NCBI GenBank assembly: GCA_023409175.1
Contig: JAEYIG010000086.1
Span: 1-5,971 of the forward strand
From: Pseudomonadota bacterium
GTDB lineage: Bacteria > Pseudomonadota > Gammaproteobacteria > Burkholderiales > Burkholderiaceae_D
Reading direction: 5' to 3'
DNA: 5,971 bases
Below the pieces are notes generated by a model. It searched no databases and was not told the origin of the DNA. It saw nothing but the letters and a program-made list of their open reading frames with translations. This document shows positions 1 to 5,971 of the stretch, piece after piece; within the stretch, counting starts at the first letter, position 1; the number at the start of each line of letters is the position of its first letter. Position numbers and translations under genes: made by a program.

Positions 1-1278
1 GGCATGTCCGTATTTGCCTTCTCTCGGGAAAATATCGAGATAGATACCACCGATCTGTTTGCCGGAGGCCTTGTCGATCACATCATAATAGACAACGTCC
101 GAATTCCAGACAGGCACATCGGCCTTCTTGAATTCAATGCCATACAACTTGCTCGACAATCCCATTACCCAATCCATTGATGCCTGTGTCGGGAAATACT
201 GCCTCAACGCGTTCTGGTCGATGTTATAGCGCGATTCCTTGACCCTTTGCTGCCAGTAATTGGTATCCCAGTGCTTGATTTCAGACTCGGAAAAAAGAAT
301 GCCACGGGATTTTGCCTTGAAAGCCCGCAATTCATCGAGTTCCTTCTTTTCGGCCGGGACCACAATGTTCTGCACGTTGTCCAGAAACGAATTGACCGGC
401 CCCGGTTTTTTCGCCATCCTCCTGCGCAATGCAAAATCAGCATAACTTCGATAGCCTGAAAGCACGGCCATTTCATGTCTCAGATTGACCGCTTCCTGCA
501 ACAGCTGGATATTCGCGGGCGTACCCCGGTTGATGAACGCAAAACGATACCGTTCCCGTGCCTTGTCGTTATCGGCATATTGCATGAACGGAATGTATTC
601 CGGATAGGAAAAGCCCAACAGGTAATTGCCTTTGCCGTCTTTCGGGATATTGGCAAGGTATTCCTTCGACATACCTTGCATTTCTTCAGGAGTGAAAACC
701 AGTTTTTCCTTGTTTTCGCGAATATTCCTGGAGAATTCCTGGTCGATTTCTGTCAGTCTGGACAGTATCTGTTTGACGCGCTTGCGTTTGTCAGCCGAAA
801 GCGATACACCGGCATCTTCATAAGCACTGACGATATCCTGACGGAGTTTCCGCTCCTCGTCGTCATTCACACGCATGATGCGCATGTTCCGGTAAAGCTT
901 TTCATTCTGGAACATATCCGTAATGAAGCCCTGCATATTCATGGAACAGGCATCGGCATTTTTGCGCACATTGGCATCTGGTGAAACCTGGCTCAATAGC
1001 GCCATAGGCCCCTGCAGGTTTTCAACATCAATCTGAAGTCGGTTCCAACCCTTCAGGAATTCGGCCGCTCCTGCTTCAGATTGCGGCTGGATTTTTTCAA
1101 GTGCCGAAATCTGCTGGTTCAAATCGCTCAGCCCCTGCTGGCAACGCGACCCGATCTCATCGGCAGACGGCAAACGCAAAACAGGACGATCGCCAGAAGC
1201 CAATACCGGAAGTGAAACAGTCAATGCCAGGGAAACGGCACAGACCAGAGACTTGAAAACAGGACCTTTTTTCTTCAT
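1..1278 (-). CDS. Exported M3-family zinc oligopeptidase, N-terminal part (C-terminus beyond left edge)
   Basis: The frame is open for 426 codons from an ATG at 1278-1276 to the window edge. Residues 1-27 form a typical Sec signal peptide: MKKK basic start, hydrophobic core (LVCAVSLALTVSLPVL), likely cut VLA|SGD after A27. This places the enzyme in the periplasm or outside, unlike the cytosolic family members Dcp-like OpdA and PepF. The mature part resembles the helical N-terminal region of thimet oligopeptidase-like M3 metallopeptidases. It ends in the family-typical strand IGGIYLDIFPREGKYGHA (residues 409-426), which lies shortly before the HEXXH zinc helix. The catalytic residues are therefore off-window and activity cannot be confirmed. 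The family hydrolyses short peptides. It follows the solute-binding protein gene by 57 bp on the same strand, suggesting an operon. The ribosome-binding sequence is weak (TTAGAAACC before ATG). No internal stop was seen. Family assignment is firm; substrate is unknown. Confidence 0.88.
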   Translation of the reverse strand, partial: MKKKGPVFKSLVCAVSLALTVSLPVLASGDRPVLRLPSADEIGSRCQQGLSDLNQQISALEKIQPQSEAGAAEFLKGWNRLQIDVENLQGPMALLSQVSPDANVRKNADACSMNMQGFITDMFQNEKLYRNMRIMRVNDDEERKLRQDIVSAYEDAGVSLSADKRKRVKQILSRLTEIDQEFSRNIRENKEKLVFTPEEMQGMSKEYLANIPKDGKGNYLLGFSYPEYIPFMQYADNDKARERYRFAFINRGTPANIQLLQEAVNLRHEMAVLSGYRSYADFALRRRMAKKPGPVNSFLDNVQNIVVPAEKKELDELRAFKAKSRGILFSESEIKHWDTNYWQQRVKESRYNIDQNALRQYFPTQASMDWVMGLSSKLYGIEFKKADVPVWNSDVVYYDVIDKASGKQIGGIYLDIFPREGKYGHA

Positions 1279-1314
1279 GGTTTCTAAAACTCATCAGGTT
1301 CGGACAGGCGATAA

Positions 1315-1333
1315 TTGACCGTTATAACGGCAA
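1315..1333. repeat. Short palindrome between binding-protein and peptidase genes
   Basis: CCGTTATAACGG at 1319-1330 is a perfect 12-bp palindrome. It is flanked by TTG on the left (with one extra A) and CAA on the right, so the symmetry continues with a single bulge. It overlaps the candidate -10 of the peptidase promoter. It could be a small intercistronic hairpin (CCGT-TATA-ACGG) or a protein-binding site. No T-run follows in either direction, so it is not a terminator. Confidence 0.4.
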
Positions 1334-1349
1334 ACTCACCTTTTGTCAT
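1321..1349 (-). promoter_or_regulatory. Candidate sigma70 promoter for the M3 peptidase gene
   Basis: On the minus strand an ATGACA -35 (1349-1344) and a TATAAC -10 (1326-1321) are separated by exactly 17 bp. Each hexamer is one base from consensus. The -35 lies in the last codons of the solute-binding protein gene and the stop codon (1338-1336) is in the spacer. A start site near 1314 would leave a leader of about 36 nt before the peptidase ATG. This is a pattern match only. Confidence 0.35.
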
Positions 1350-3123
1350 TGTCGATATCGATATATACCCATTCATTATGCATGACTGGATGCTTCTTGT
1401 AACCGATCACGTAAGGCTGCAAGAGCATATTTCTGTACCGGGCATACCCAATCCGCGTCGGCGCATAGACTTCCAGAATGCGCGTCATCTTGTGATAAAG
1501 CAGATCCCGTTCCCGTCCCTCAGGCAACGCCACGGATTGCTCATAAAGCCGGTCATACTGGGGAATTTTCATGCAACCGTTATTGCTTTGCCCGGTATGC
1601 GGCCCATAAAACAACTGCATGAAATTGCTGCCATCAGGATAATCGGCGATCCACGGGCTCGTCCGCATCATCAGACGGCACTGCTTTTCCGCTTTCAGCA
1701 AGTCCGGGAATAGCCGCTTGTCGCTCTGCATTCTGATACCGAGTTTATCGAACGTTTTTTTCCACATCTCAAGCTGTTGCTGTCCTGTGGAATCCGCACG
1801 CGCAGAAAAAACGATCACCAGAGGCTTGCCGTCAGGAAGCCGCCGGTAGCCGTCCGCTCCTTTTACGTATCCGAACTTGTCCAGCAACGCGTTCGCGATT
1901 TTCGGCTCATACCGGATACTGCTTTTATATTTGGCATCATGCCCGACAATACCGGGAGGAATGGGATATTCCAGCGGGATGGCTTCTCCGTTCCAGACGA
2001 CATTGATTTCCTCTTTGACGTTATGCGCCATGGCAATCGCACGTCTCAAGGCAATTTTCTCTTTCGACAGGCCACCGACAACCGGATTTTGCATATTGAA
2101 ATAAAACTGGGACAGTTCAGGTTCGATGATACGTGAAAGCCGGACGCCTTTCGATGCCAGTTCCGGCCGTAAATGCCCTTTTTCCAATGCTCGTGGAGCC
2201 AATGGCCCATCCAGGTTGAACAAGTCGATTTCACGGTTTTCAAACGCCAGCCATCTCGACTGGTCTTCCGGAATGACGGTTATCTCAACACGTCCTATTT
2301 GCGGCATTTGCTTGCCAGACATCTCTTCGACAATCCGTTTGTCTTCCGGATCGTTTCCAGCCGCAAAATTCCAGATGAATCCCCTGTAACCCGGATTGGC
2401 TTCAAGAACCATTTTCGAGCCACGTTGCCATTCGGTCAGGACATACGGGCCCGTTCCCACCGGATGGGCCATGATCTGGCCGTTACCGTCCCTGTATTTT
2501 TCGACAATTTCCCGTGCAACCGCACTGGTCGGATAATGGGCGAGGATATGCGTCAGGTTGTAATCCGGCTTGCTCAGATGAATTCTAAAGGTATACCTGT
2601 CAACCAGTTCCAGTCCTTTTACCGGTTTTGCATAGTCAAGCCGTCCCATCTTTTTTGACTGTCTGGCCAATGCATCCAACCCTGCCACTTTCCCTTCCAG
2701 CAGCCAGCCCCAGGTCGATCGCACACTGGGGTCCATCAGACGTTTCAAGGAATAGATATAGTCGGAAGCCGTCAATTCCCGCTTTTTTCCGCCAAAGACG
2801 GGATCATCCGTAAAATAAATGCCTTTTTTCAGTGTGAAGGTATACGTTTTGCCATGATTGCTCACCACCGGCAAGGATGCGGCCGTGGAAGGAACGAGTT
2901 TTGCCGGCCTCGCCATATAATCATAGGCATAAAGGGTTTCAAAGATCGACCTGATGACCTGACCTGAATACATATCGTGCGCAACAGCCGGATCGAATCC
3001 CGTTTCGGCTGCAGGAAAAACGTAATGCAGAACCTTGTTTGAATCAGCTGCCTGTGCAAAAGGCAAAACAAACCCGATTAACAATATCAGCAATGATTGA
3101 TGGAACCGGTTAAAGATGGACAT
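1336..3123 (-). CDS. Periplasmic ABC-transporter solute-binding protein, family 5 (peptide/OppA-DppA type)
   Basis: A complete 595-residue protein. Residues 1-25 are a Sec signal peptide (hydrophobic SLLILLIGFVLPFAQA, cut AQA|ADS); there is no lipobox cysteine, so a soluble periplasmic protein is expected. The mature chain follows the SBP_bac_5 pattern: an early ETGFDPAVAHDMYSGQVIRS segment, then SIFETLYAYD, then LKKGIYFTDD, then LTASDYIYSLKRLMDP, with the late WIADYPDGSNFMQLFYGP region. It is somewhat longer than E. coli OppA or DppA. Two cysteines in the C-terminal lobe (KQC and NNGC) flank that late region and could form a disulfide. This family delivers peptides or other solutes to an inner-membrane ABC permease; no permease or ATPase gene is in view, so the ligand is unknown. 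The next gene downstream is the exported M3 peptidase. The ATG at 3123 is chosen because it gives the signal peptide directly, though only a T-rich stretch lies upstream and no Shine-Dalgarno is visible. Confidence 0.93.
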   Translation of the reverse strand: MSIFNRFHQSLLILLIGFVLPFAQAADSNKVLHYVFPAAETGFDPAVAHDMYSGQVIRSIFETLYAYDYMARPAKLVPSTAASLPVVSNHGKTYTFTLKKGIYFTDDPVFGGKKRELTASDYIYSLKRLMDPSVRSTWGWLLEGKVAGLDALARQSKKMGRLDYAKPVKGLELVDRYTFRIHLSKPDYNLTHILAHYPTSAVAREIVEKYRDGNGQIMAHPVGTGPYVLTEWQRGSKMVLEANPGYRGFIWNFAAGNDPEDKRIVEEMSGKQMPQIGRVEITVIPEDQSRWLAFENREIDLFNLDGPLAPRALEKGHLRPELASKGVRLSRIIEPELSQFYFNMQNPVVGGLSKEKIALRRAIAMAHNVKEEINVVWNGEAIPLEYPIPPGIVGHDAKYKSSIRYEPKIANALLDKFGYVKGADGYRRLPDGKPLVIVFSARADSTGQQQLEMWKKTFDKLGIRMQSDKRLFPDLLKAEKQCRLMMRTSPWIADYPDGSNFMQLFYGPHTGQSNNGCMKIPQYDRLYEQSVALPEGRERDLLYHKMTRILEVYAPTRIGYARYRNMLLQPYVIGYKKHPVMHNEWVYIDIDNDKR

Positions 3124-3232
3124 GTCAAAAAAATCAGATTATTTCAGGAATTATTTTACTGATTCGCATAATTCTTTTTTTAAATAAAGCAAAAAAACCA
3201 ATAATGGAAAATATTCAAATGGTTTTATGATC

Positions 3233-3284
3233 CCCAATCTTTTTTCTAAAATGGATAAAAAAAAGGTATAGTAAAAAGATTGGG
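3233..3284. repeat. 12-bp inverted repeat in the divergent intergenic region
   Basis: The left arm CCCAATCTTTTT (3233-3244) and right arm AAAAAGATTGGG (3273-3284) are perfect reverse complements separated by 28 bp. The loop contains an A8 run (3257-3264) and a TATAGT motif. Neither arm is followed by a terminator-like T-run. Possible roles are an operator for a dimeric or looping regulator, or a structured leader. The symmetry is seen directly; function is inferred. Confidence 0.55.
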
Positions 3285-3295
3285 CTTCAATTCAA
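3268..3295 (-). promoter_or_regulatory. Candidate promoter for the solute-binding protein gene
   Basis: On the minus strand TTGAAT (3295-3290) and TACTAT (3273-3268) are 16 bp apart; each matches consensus at four of six positions. It would give a leader of roughly 140 nt, T- and A-rich, before the ATG at 3123. The right arm of the 12-bp inverted repeat covers the spacer and touches the -10. It is a weak pattern match in AT-rich DNA, where chance hits are common. A plus-strand -10-like TATAGT (3267-3272) overlaps it. Confidence 0.25.
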
Positions 3296-3319
3296 CACTT
3301 TTGTAATTTTTTGAAACAA

Positions 3320-3344
3320 AATGAAATTGCCTTGAAATTTCATT
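3320..3344. repeat. 9-bp inverted repeat upstream of the isomerase gene
   Basis: AATGAAATT (3320-3328) and AATTTCATT (3336-3344) are perfect reverse complements around a 7-nt spacer. The repeat ends one base before the TATATT -10 candidate, in the place where a repressor or activator site for the isomerase promoter could sit. The AT-rich composition makes a chance origin possible. Confidence 0.35.
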
Positions 3345-3345
3345 C

Positions 3346-3351
3346 TATATT
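3346..3351 (+). promoter_or_regulatory. Candidate -10 element for the isomerase gene
   Basis: TATATT matches the sigma70 -10 consensus at five of six positions and lies 32 bp before the ATG at 3384, giving a leader of about 26 nt. No good -35 is found at 16-18 bp; the nearest TTG-type hexamer (TTGCCT, 3327-3332) is 13 bp away. Promoter assignment is therefore weak. An activator bound at the adjacent inverted repeat could compensate. Confidence 0.3.
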
Positions 3352-3383
3352 TTCTCACTGTATTGACTTAACTAGGAACTCTT

Positions 3384-4169
3384 ATGATTAAAAAAGCTCT
3401 GGTTTTAAGCGCCTTGTCGCTTTCCTTTGTATCCTTTTCTGCTCTGGCGGCCAATGTGGCGGTCGTAAATGGGCAGGCCATCCCGTCTTCCTATTCGGAT
3501 GACGCGGTCAGGGATGCCGTCAGACAGGGCGAAAAAGACACTCCTGAATTGAGAAACAGTATCAAAACCCAGCTTATCGTGGGCGAAGTATTATTGCAAG
3601 AAGCTGAAAAACAGAACCTGGCATCGACCGACGCAGTAAAAAAGGAGATGGAAAGGAACAGACGTTATACATTGATCAGAGCGCTGAGAACGAATTACAT
3701 CGAGAAAAATCCAGTCAGCGACAATGAAGTCAAGGCTGAATACGACCAGATTGCCAAAATGCAAAAAGGCCAGCAGGAATACCATGTCAAACAGATCGTT
3801 GTCAAAGACAAGGCTACTGCGGACGGCATCATCAAGCAGTTAGGCAAAAAGGGAACCAGTTTTGAGAAACTGGCAGAGCAAAAGTCTCTTGACAAGCAAT
3901 CCGGCGCCAGAGGCGGTGATATGGGTTGGGGAATGCCTTCCTATCTGCCAAAACCATTCGCTGATGCACTGGTATCGCTGAAAAAGGGTCAGATAAGCCA
4001 GACTCCGATTCAAACCCAGGTCGGCTACCACATCATCAAGGTTGTCGATATGCGGCCAGTTAAAACACCGACTTTCGCCCAGGTGAAACCTCAACTGAAA
4101 GCCGATATGGAAAACAGGAAATGGGAACAGTACCAGATGGGTCTGCTGAAAGCAGCGAAGATCCAGTAA
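3384..4169 (+). CDS. Periplasmic parvulin-type peptidyl-prolyl cis-trans isomerase (PpiC/SurA-like)
   Basis: A complete 261-residue foldase that isomerises X-Pro bonds in exported proteins. Residues 1-22 are a signal peptide (MIKKALVLSALSLSFVSFSALA, cut near A22). Residues 24-110 form a helical N-terminal region that starts NVAVVNGQAIP, the SurA-like opening in which the chaperone arm begins. Residues about 131-224 are the parvulin domain: EYHVKQIVV (H134), SFEKLAEQKSLD, the GGDMGWG signature (177-183), KPFADALVSLKKGQIS and TQVGYHIIKV (211-220). A short helical tail, rich in Lys and Gln, follows. Single-domain proteins of this size are common in betaproteobacteria. A good AGGA (3374-3377) lies 6 nt before the ATG. 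It is transcribed alone: divergent from the solute-binding protein gene and convergent with nudB, with a strong terminator 15 bp after its stop. The client proteins are unknown. Confidence 0.93.
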   Translation: MIKKALVLSALSLSFVSFSALAANVAVVNGQAIPSSYSDDAVRDAVRQGEKDTPELRNSIKTQLIVGEVLLQEAEKQNLASTDAVKKEMERNRRYTLIRALRTNYIEKNPVSDNEVKAEYDQIAKMQKGQQEYHVKQIVVKDKATADGIIKQLGKKGTSFEKLAEQKSLDKQSGARGGDMGWGMPSYLPKPFADALVSLKKGQISQTPIQTQVGYHIIKVVDMRPVKTPTFAQVKPQLKADMENRKWEQYQMGLLKAAKIQ

Positions 4170-4184
4170 TTCCCGCTTCATCAC

Positions 4185-4218
4185 AAAAAAGCCAGCTTCA
4201 ATGAAGCTGGCTTTTTTT
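4185..4218. terminator. Bidirectional intrinsic terminator between the isomerase gene and nudB
   Basis: GCCAGCTTC (4191-4199) pairs with GAAGCTGGC (4203-4211) around an AAT loop. The stem is extended by A6 (4185-4190) against T7 (4212-4218). Read rightward it is a GC-rich hairpin plus T-tract just after the isomerase stop (4169). Read leftward the A6 becomes a T6 tract just after the nudB stop (4232). It should therefore end both convergent transcripts. Confidence 0.93.
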
Positions 4219-4231
4219 CATCTTTCAAAGA

Positions 4232-4726
4232 CTATATGGTTCGCCTGACATGTTCCGGCAAATGCAAAATGGCGTCCTTATTGGTATGGGAAAAACATTT
4301 TTCCGCCGCATCCTTGTATGGCAGCCATATCGAATTCAGGTGTTCCCTTGGAGCAAGAACGACCGGAAATTTTTCCGGAACCTGCAAACCGAAAACATGT
4401 TCAGTATTCTCTGTCACACCGGGCGCGAATCGATGCCTCCAGACCGAAAAAATTTCAAAGACATTATCAATTTTCCAGTCTTCAAGACAATCCAGCGACA
4501 CCTCGTGATCCGAAACACTCCGGACTGTCTCGACAATTTTGATACCAGTCTCTTCAAACACTTCCCTGACGGCCGTCTGAACAAGCGGTTCCGAAAGCGA
4601 ATCCCGCGAACCCGTCACCGATTGCCAGAAACCGGGCCGGTCCGCACGTTCTATCAGCAAGACGTCCAGTTCTTTCGTGTAAATGACGACCAGAACCGAT
4701 TGTGGAATTTTATATGTCACGTTCAA
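4232..4726 (-). CDS. nudB: Dihydroneopterin triphosphate pyrophosphatase (Nudix), folate synthesis
   Basis: A 164-residue Nudix hydrolase. NudB removes pyrophosphate from 7,8-dihydroneopterin triphosphate to give the monophosphate, an early folate step in the cytoplasm. Residues 33-39 read FWQSVTG and the Nudix box follows (G39, E46, R54, E55, E58, E59, G61), with E58/E59 as likely metal ligands. RHRFAPGVTENTEHVF (98-112) and EHLNSIWLP (128-136) match the corresponding parts of E. coli NudB, which favours this function over other Nudix types. The spacing from G39 to E46 is one residue longer than the standard G-X5-E. No ATG exists between the in-frame stop at 4765-4763 and the conserved core, so translation must begin at TTG (4726) or GTG (4720, giving MTYKIPQS). 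No Shine-Dalgarno is visible at either. It lies 40 bp after aspS on the same strand, a common betaproteobacterial order. Confidence 0.9.
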   Translation of the reverse strand: MNVTYKIPQSVLVVIYTKELDVLLIERADRPGFWQSVTGSRDSLSEPLVQTAVREVFEETGIKIVETVRSVSDHEVSLDCLEDWKIDNVFEIFSVWRHRFAPGVTENTEHVFGLQVPEKFPVVLAPREHLNSIWLPYKDAAEKCFSHTNKDAILHLPEHVRRTI

Positions 4727-4734
4727 AATGAAAC

Positions 4735-4757
4735 AAGGGAGCGGTAAACGCTCCCTT
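4735..4757 (-). terminator. Hairpin between aspS and nudB, possible weak terminator or attenuator
   Basis: A perfect 9-bp stem, AAGGGAGCG paired with CGCTCCCTT, has a 5-nt loop. On the minus strand it begins 9 nt after the aspS stop and is followed by GTTTCATTTT, an interrupted T-tract. It could end part of the aspS transcript or act as a processing or stability element. It ends 8 nt before the TTG start candidate of nudB, so it may also limit ribosome access. The stem is seen directly; termination is inferred and would be leaky. Confidence 0.55.
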
Positions 4758-4766
4758 TCCCTTTAT

Positions 4767-5971
4767 TTAGGCTGGTTGAGTCGTTTCTATTTTTCTCAAT
4801 CGGATATGCAGTTCCTGCAGCTGCTTTTCTCCAACAGGAGATGGTGCCTGCGTCAACAGACATTGTGCACGCTGTGTTTTCGGGAACGCAATAACGTCAC
4901 GGATGGAATCGGAACGGGTCATCAGGGTAACCAGACGATCCAGACCGAATGCCAGACCACCATGTGGAGGCGCGCCATACTGGAGCGCATCCAGCAGGAA
5001 GCCGAATTTTTCCTGTGCTTCGGCATCGCTGATCTTCAGGGCTCTGAAAACCTTGCTCTGAACTTCTTCCTTGTGAATACGGATCGAACCGCCACCCAGT
5101 TCCCAGCCATTCAGAACCATGTCGTAAGCCTTGGCACGGCAACGGCCCGGATCGGTTTCGAGATAATCTTCGTGGCCGTCTTTTGGTGACGTGAACGGGT
5201 GGTGGCAGGCTGTCCAGCGGTTGTCGCTTTCGCTGTATTCGAACATCGGGAAATCGACAACCCACAATGGTTTCCATGCATCGTCAAACAACCCGTTGGC
5301 ATGGCCGAATTCGGAATGGCCGATCTTGATTCTCAAAGCGCCCATGGCATCGTTGACGACACGTGACTTGTCTGCGCCGAAGAAAATCAGATCGCCATTC
5401 CTGGCGCCAGTACGTTCCAGAATCTGTTTGATCGCTTCATCCGTCAGGTTCTTGACGATCGGTGATTGCAGGCCGGCTGCACCTTTTTCGATATCATTGA
5501 CGCGGATATAAGCCAGACCTTTTGCACCATAAATGCCAACAAACTGGGTATAGGAATCGATTTCCGAACGTGGCATGCCGGAACCTTCAGCGGAACCGCC
5601 AGGAACAAGAAGGGCTACCACACGACCGCCCTGCATGTTGGCCGCATTGGCAAAGACCTTGAACGGCACGTCTTTCATGACATCCGTCAGCTCGGTGAAT
5701 TCCAGCTTGACACGCAGGTCAGGTTTGTCTGAGCCGTATTTTGCCATAGCCAGTTCATGCGTCATGACCGGGAACGGGTTCGGCAATTCAACGTCCATCG
5801 TCTTTTTGAAGATGCCACGGATCATGTTTTCAAACAGGTCACGAATTTCCTGTTCATCGACAAACGACATTTCGCAGTCGATCTGGGTGAATTCCGGCTG
5901 GCGGTCTGCACGCAAATCTTCATCACGGAAACATTTCGTAATCTGATAGTAACGGTCGAAACCGGAAACCA
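4767..5971 (-). CDS. aspS: Aspartyl-tRNA synthetase, C-terminal part (N-terminus beyond right edge)
   Basis: The frame is open from the right edge to TAA at 4769-4767, giving 400 visible residues; by comparison with E. coli AspRS (590 residues) about 200 N-terminal residues are missing. The enzyme charges tRNA-Asp with aspartate in the cytoplasm. The visible part starts at [18 protein letters not shown]. Class II motif 2 follows ([18 protein letters not shown], with the ATP-binding Arg of FRDE). Next come the bacterial-type insertion (GAD) domain, the [11 protein letters not shown] and GGGSIRIH active-site segments, and motif 3 ([13 protein letters not shown], with its Arg). The first in-frame start-like codon in the window, a TTG at 5915, is inside motif 2 and is not the true start. 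The anticodon-binding domain is out of view, so it cannot be judged whether the enzyme also charges tRNA-Asn. No defect is seen. nudB follows 40 bp downstream. Confidence 0.97.
   Translation of the reverse strand, partial: VSGFDRYYQITKCFRDEDLRADRQPEFTQIDCEMSFVDEQEIRDLFENMIRGIFKKTMDVELPNPFPVMTHELAMAKYGSDKPDLRVKLEFTELTDVMKDVPFKVFANAANMQGGRVVALLVPGGSAEGSGMPRSEIDSYTQFVGIYGAKGLAYIRVNDIEKGAAGLQSPIVKNLTDEAIKQILERTGARNGDLIFFGADKSRVVNDAMGALRIKIGHSEFGHANGLFDDAWKPLWVVDFPMFEYSESDNRWTACHHPFTSPKDGHEDYLETDPGRCRAKAYDMVLNGWELGGGSIRIHKEEVQSKVFRALKISDAEAQEKFGFLLDALQYGAPPHGGLAFGLDRLVTLMTRSDSIRDVIAFPKTQRAQCLLTQAPSPVGEKQLQELHIRLRKIETTQPA

Larger units (their letters stand above)
3124..3383. other. AT-rich divergent intergenic region
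   Basis: These 260 bp separate the start codons of the solute-binding protein gene (leftward) and the isomerase gene (rightward), so both promoters should lie here. The DNA is strikingly AT-rich compared with the genes, with repeated A and T runs (for example around 3175-3197 and 3241-3264) that would favour curved DNA. It holds the inverted repeats and candidate promoters listed separately. I saw no convincing small gene or RNA gene in it. Confidence 0.8.

Noticed and set aside
475..984. 169-codon open frame on the plus strand
   Set aside because: It lies wholly antisense to the M3 peptidase, whose translation has family motifs and a signal peptide. The antisense product resembles nothing I know.
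3233..3284. 12-bp inverted repeat as a terminator
   Set aside because: The stem arms are far apart, the stem base is followed by CTTCAATTC rather than a T-tract, and it lies between divergent starts where no transcript needs to end.
3840..4184. 114-codon open frame on the minus strand
   Set aside because: It is antisense to the parvulin domain. Its start-proximal part overlaps the region before the terminator and it has no recognisable features.
4250..4747. 165-codon open frame on the plus strand
   Set aside because: It mirrors nudB, which has a Nudix box and NudB-specific segments. It has no motif of its own.
4683..5189. 168-codon open frame on the plus strand
   Set aside because: It is antisense to the conserved C-terminal part of aspS, including motif 3.
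4767..5915. A complete 382-residue aspS starting at TTG 5915
   Set aside because: Homology to AspRS continues without break upstream of this codon to the window edge ([15 protein letters not shown]), so the gene is simply cut by the window.
1..5971. Insertion sequence, phage remnant, CRISPR array or tRNA gene
   Set aside because: I saw no transposase or integrase protein, no long terminal repeats, no regularly spaced repeats and no cloverleaf-like sequence. The content is consistent with core chromosome.

Overview
The window reads as ordinary chromosome from a Gram-negative betaproteobacterium. An Oxalobacteraceae-type Burkholderiales member is my best guess. This rests on protein style and gene order, above all aspS followed by nudB on one strand, plus a moderate GC content with AT-rich intergenic DNA. 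No mobile element, phage gene, CRISPR array, rRNA or tRNA gene was recognised.

Layout, left to right. (1) Positions 1-1278, minus strand: the N-terminal 426 residues of an exported M3-family zinc oligopeptidase, cut by the left edge before its catalytic helix. (2) 1336-3123, minus: a complete periplasmic family 5 (peptide/OppA/DppA-like) ABC solute-binding protein, 57 bp upstream of the peptidase and probably co-transcribed with it. (3) 3124-3383: a 260-bp AT-rich divergent intergenic region with a 12-bp inverted repeat and candidate promoters in both directions. (4) 3384-4169, plus: a complete periplasmic parvulin-type peptidyl-prolyl isomerase, ended by a strong intrinsic terminator at 4185-4218 that can work both ways. 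(5) 4232-4726, minus: nudB, a Nudix dihydroneopterin triphosphate pyrophosphatase of folate synthesis, which must start at a non-ATG codon. (6) 4767 to the right edge, minus: the C-terminal two thirds of aspartyl-tRNA synthetase (aspS).

Functionally there are two blocks. The left block encodes three exported proteins around one divergent control region: a solute/peptide-binding protein, a peptidase and a foldase. A link between peptide capture and peptide cleavage in the periplasm is a reasonable inference but is not shown by the sequence. The right block is the housekeeping pair aspS-nudB, separated by 40 bp that contain a GC-rich hairpin. I found no clear sign of a new system. The points most worth checking are the binding-protein/peptidase pairing, the inverted repeat and promoters between the divergent genes, a near-consensus promoter placed over the binding-protein stop codon, and the odd translation start of nudB.
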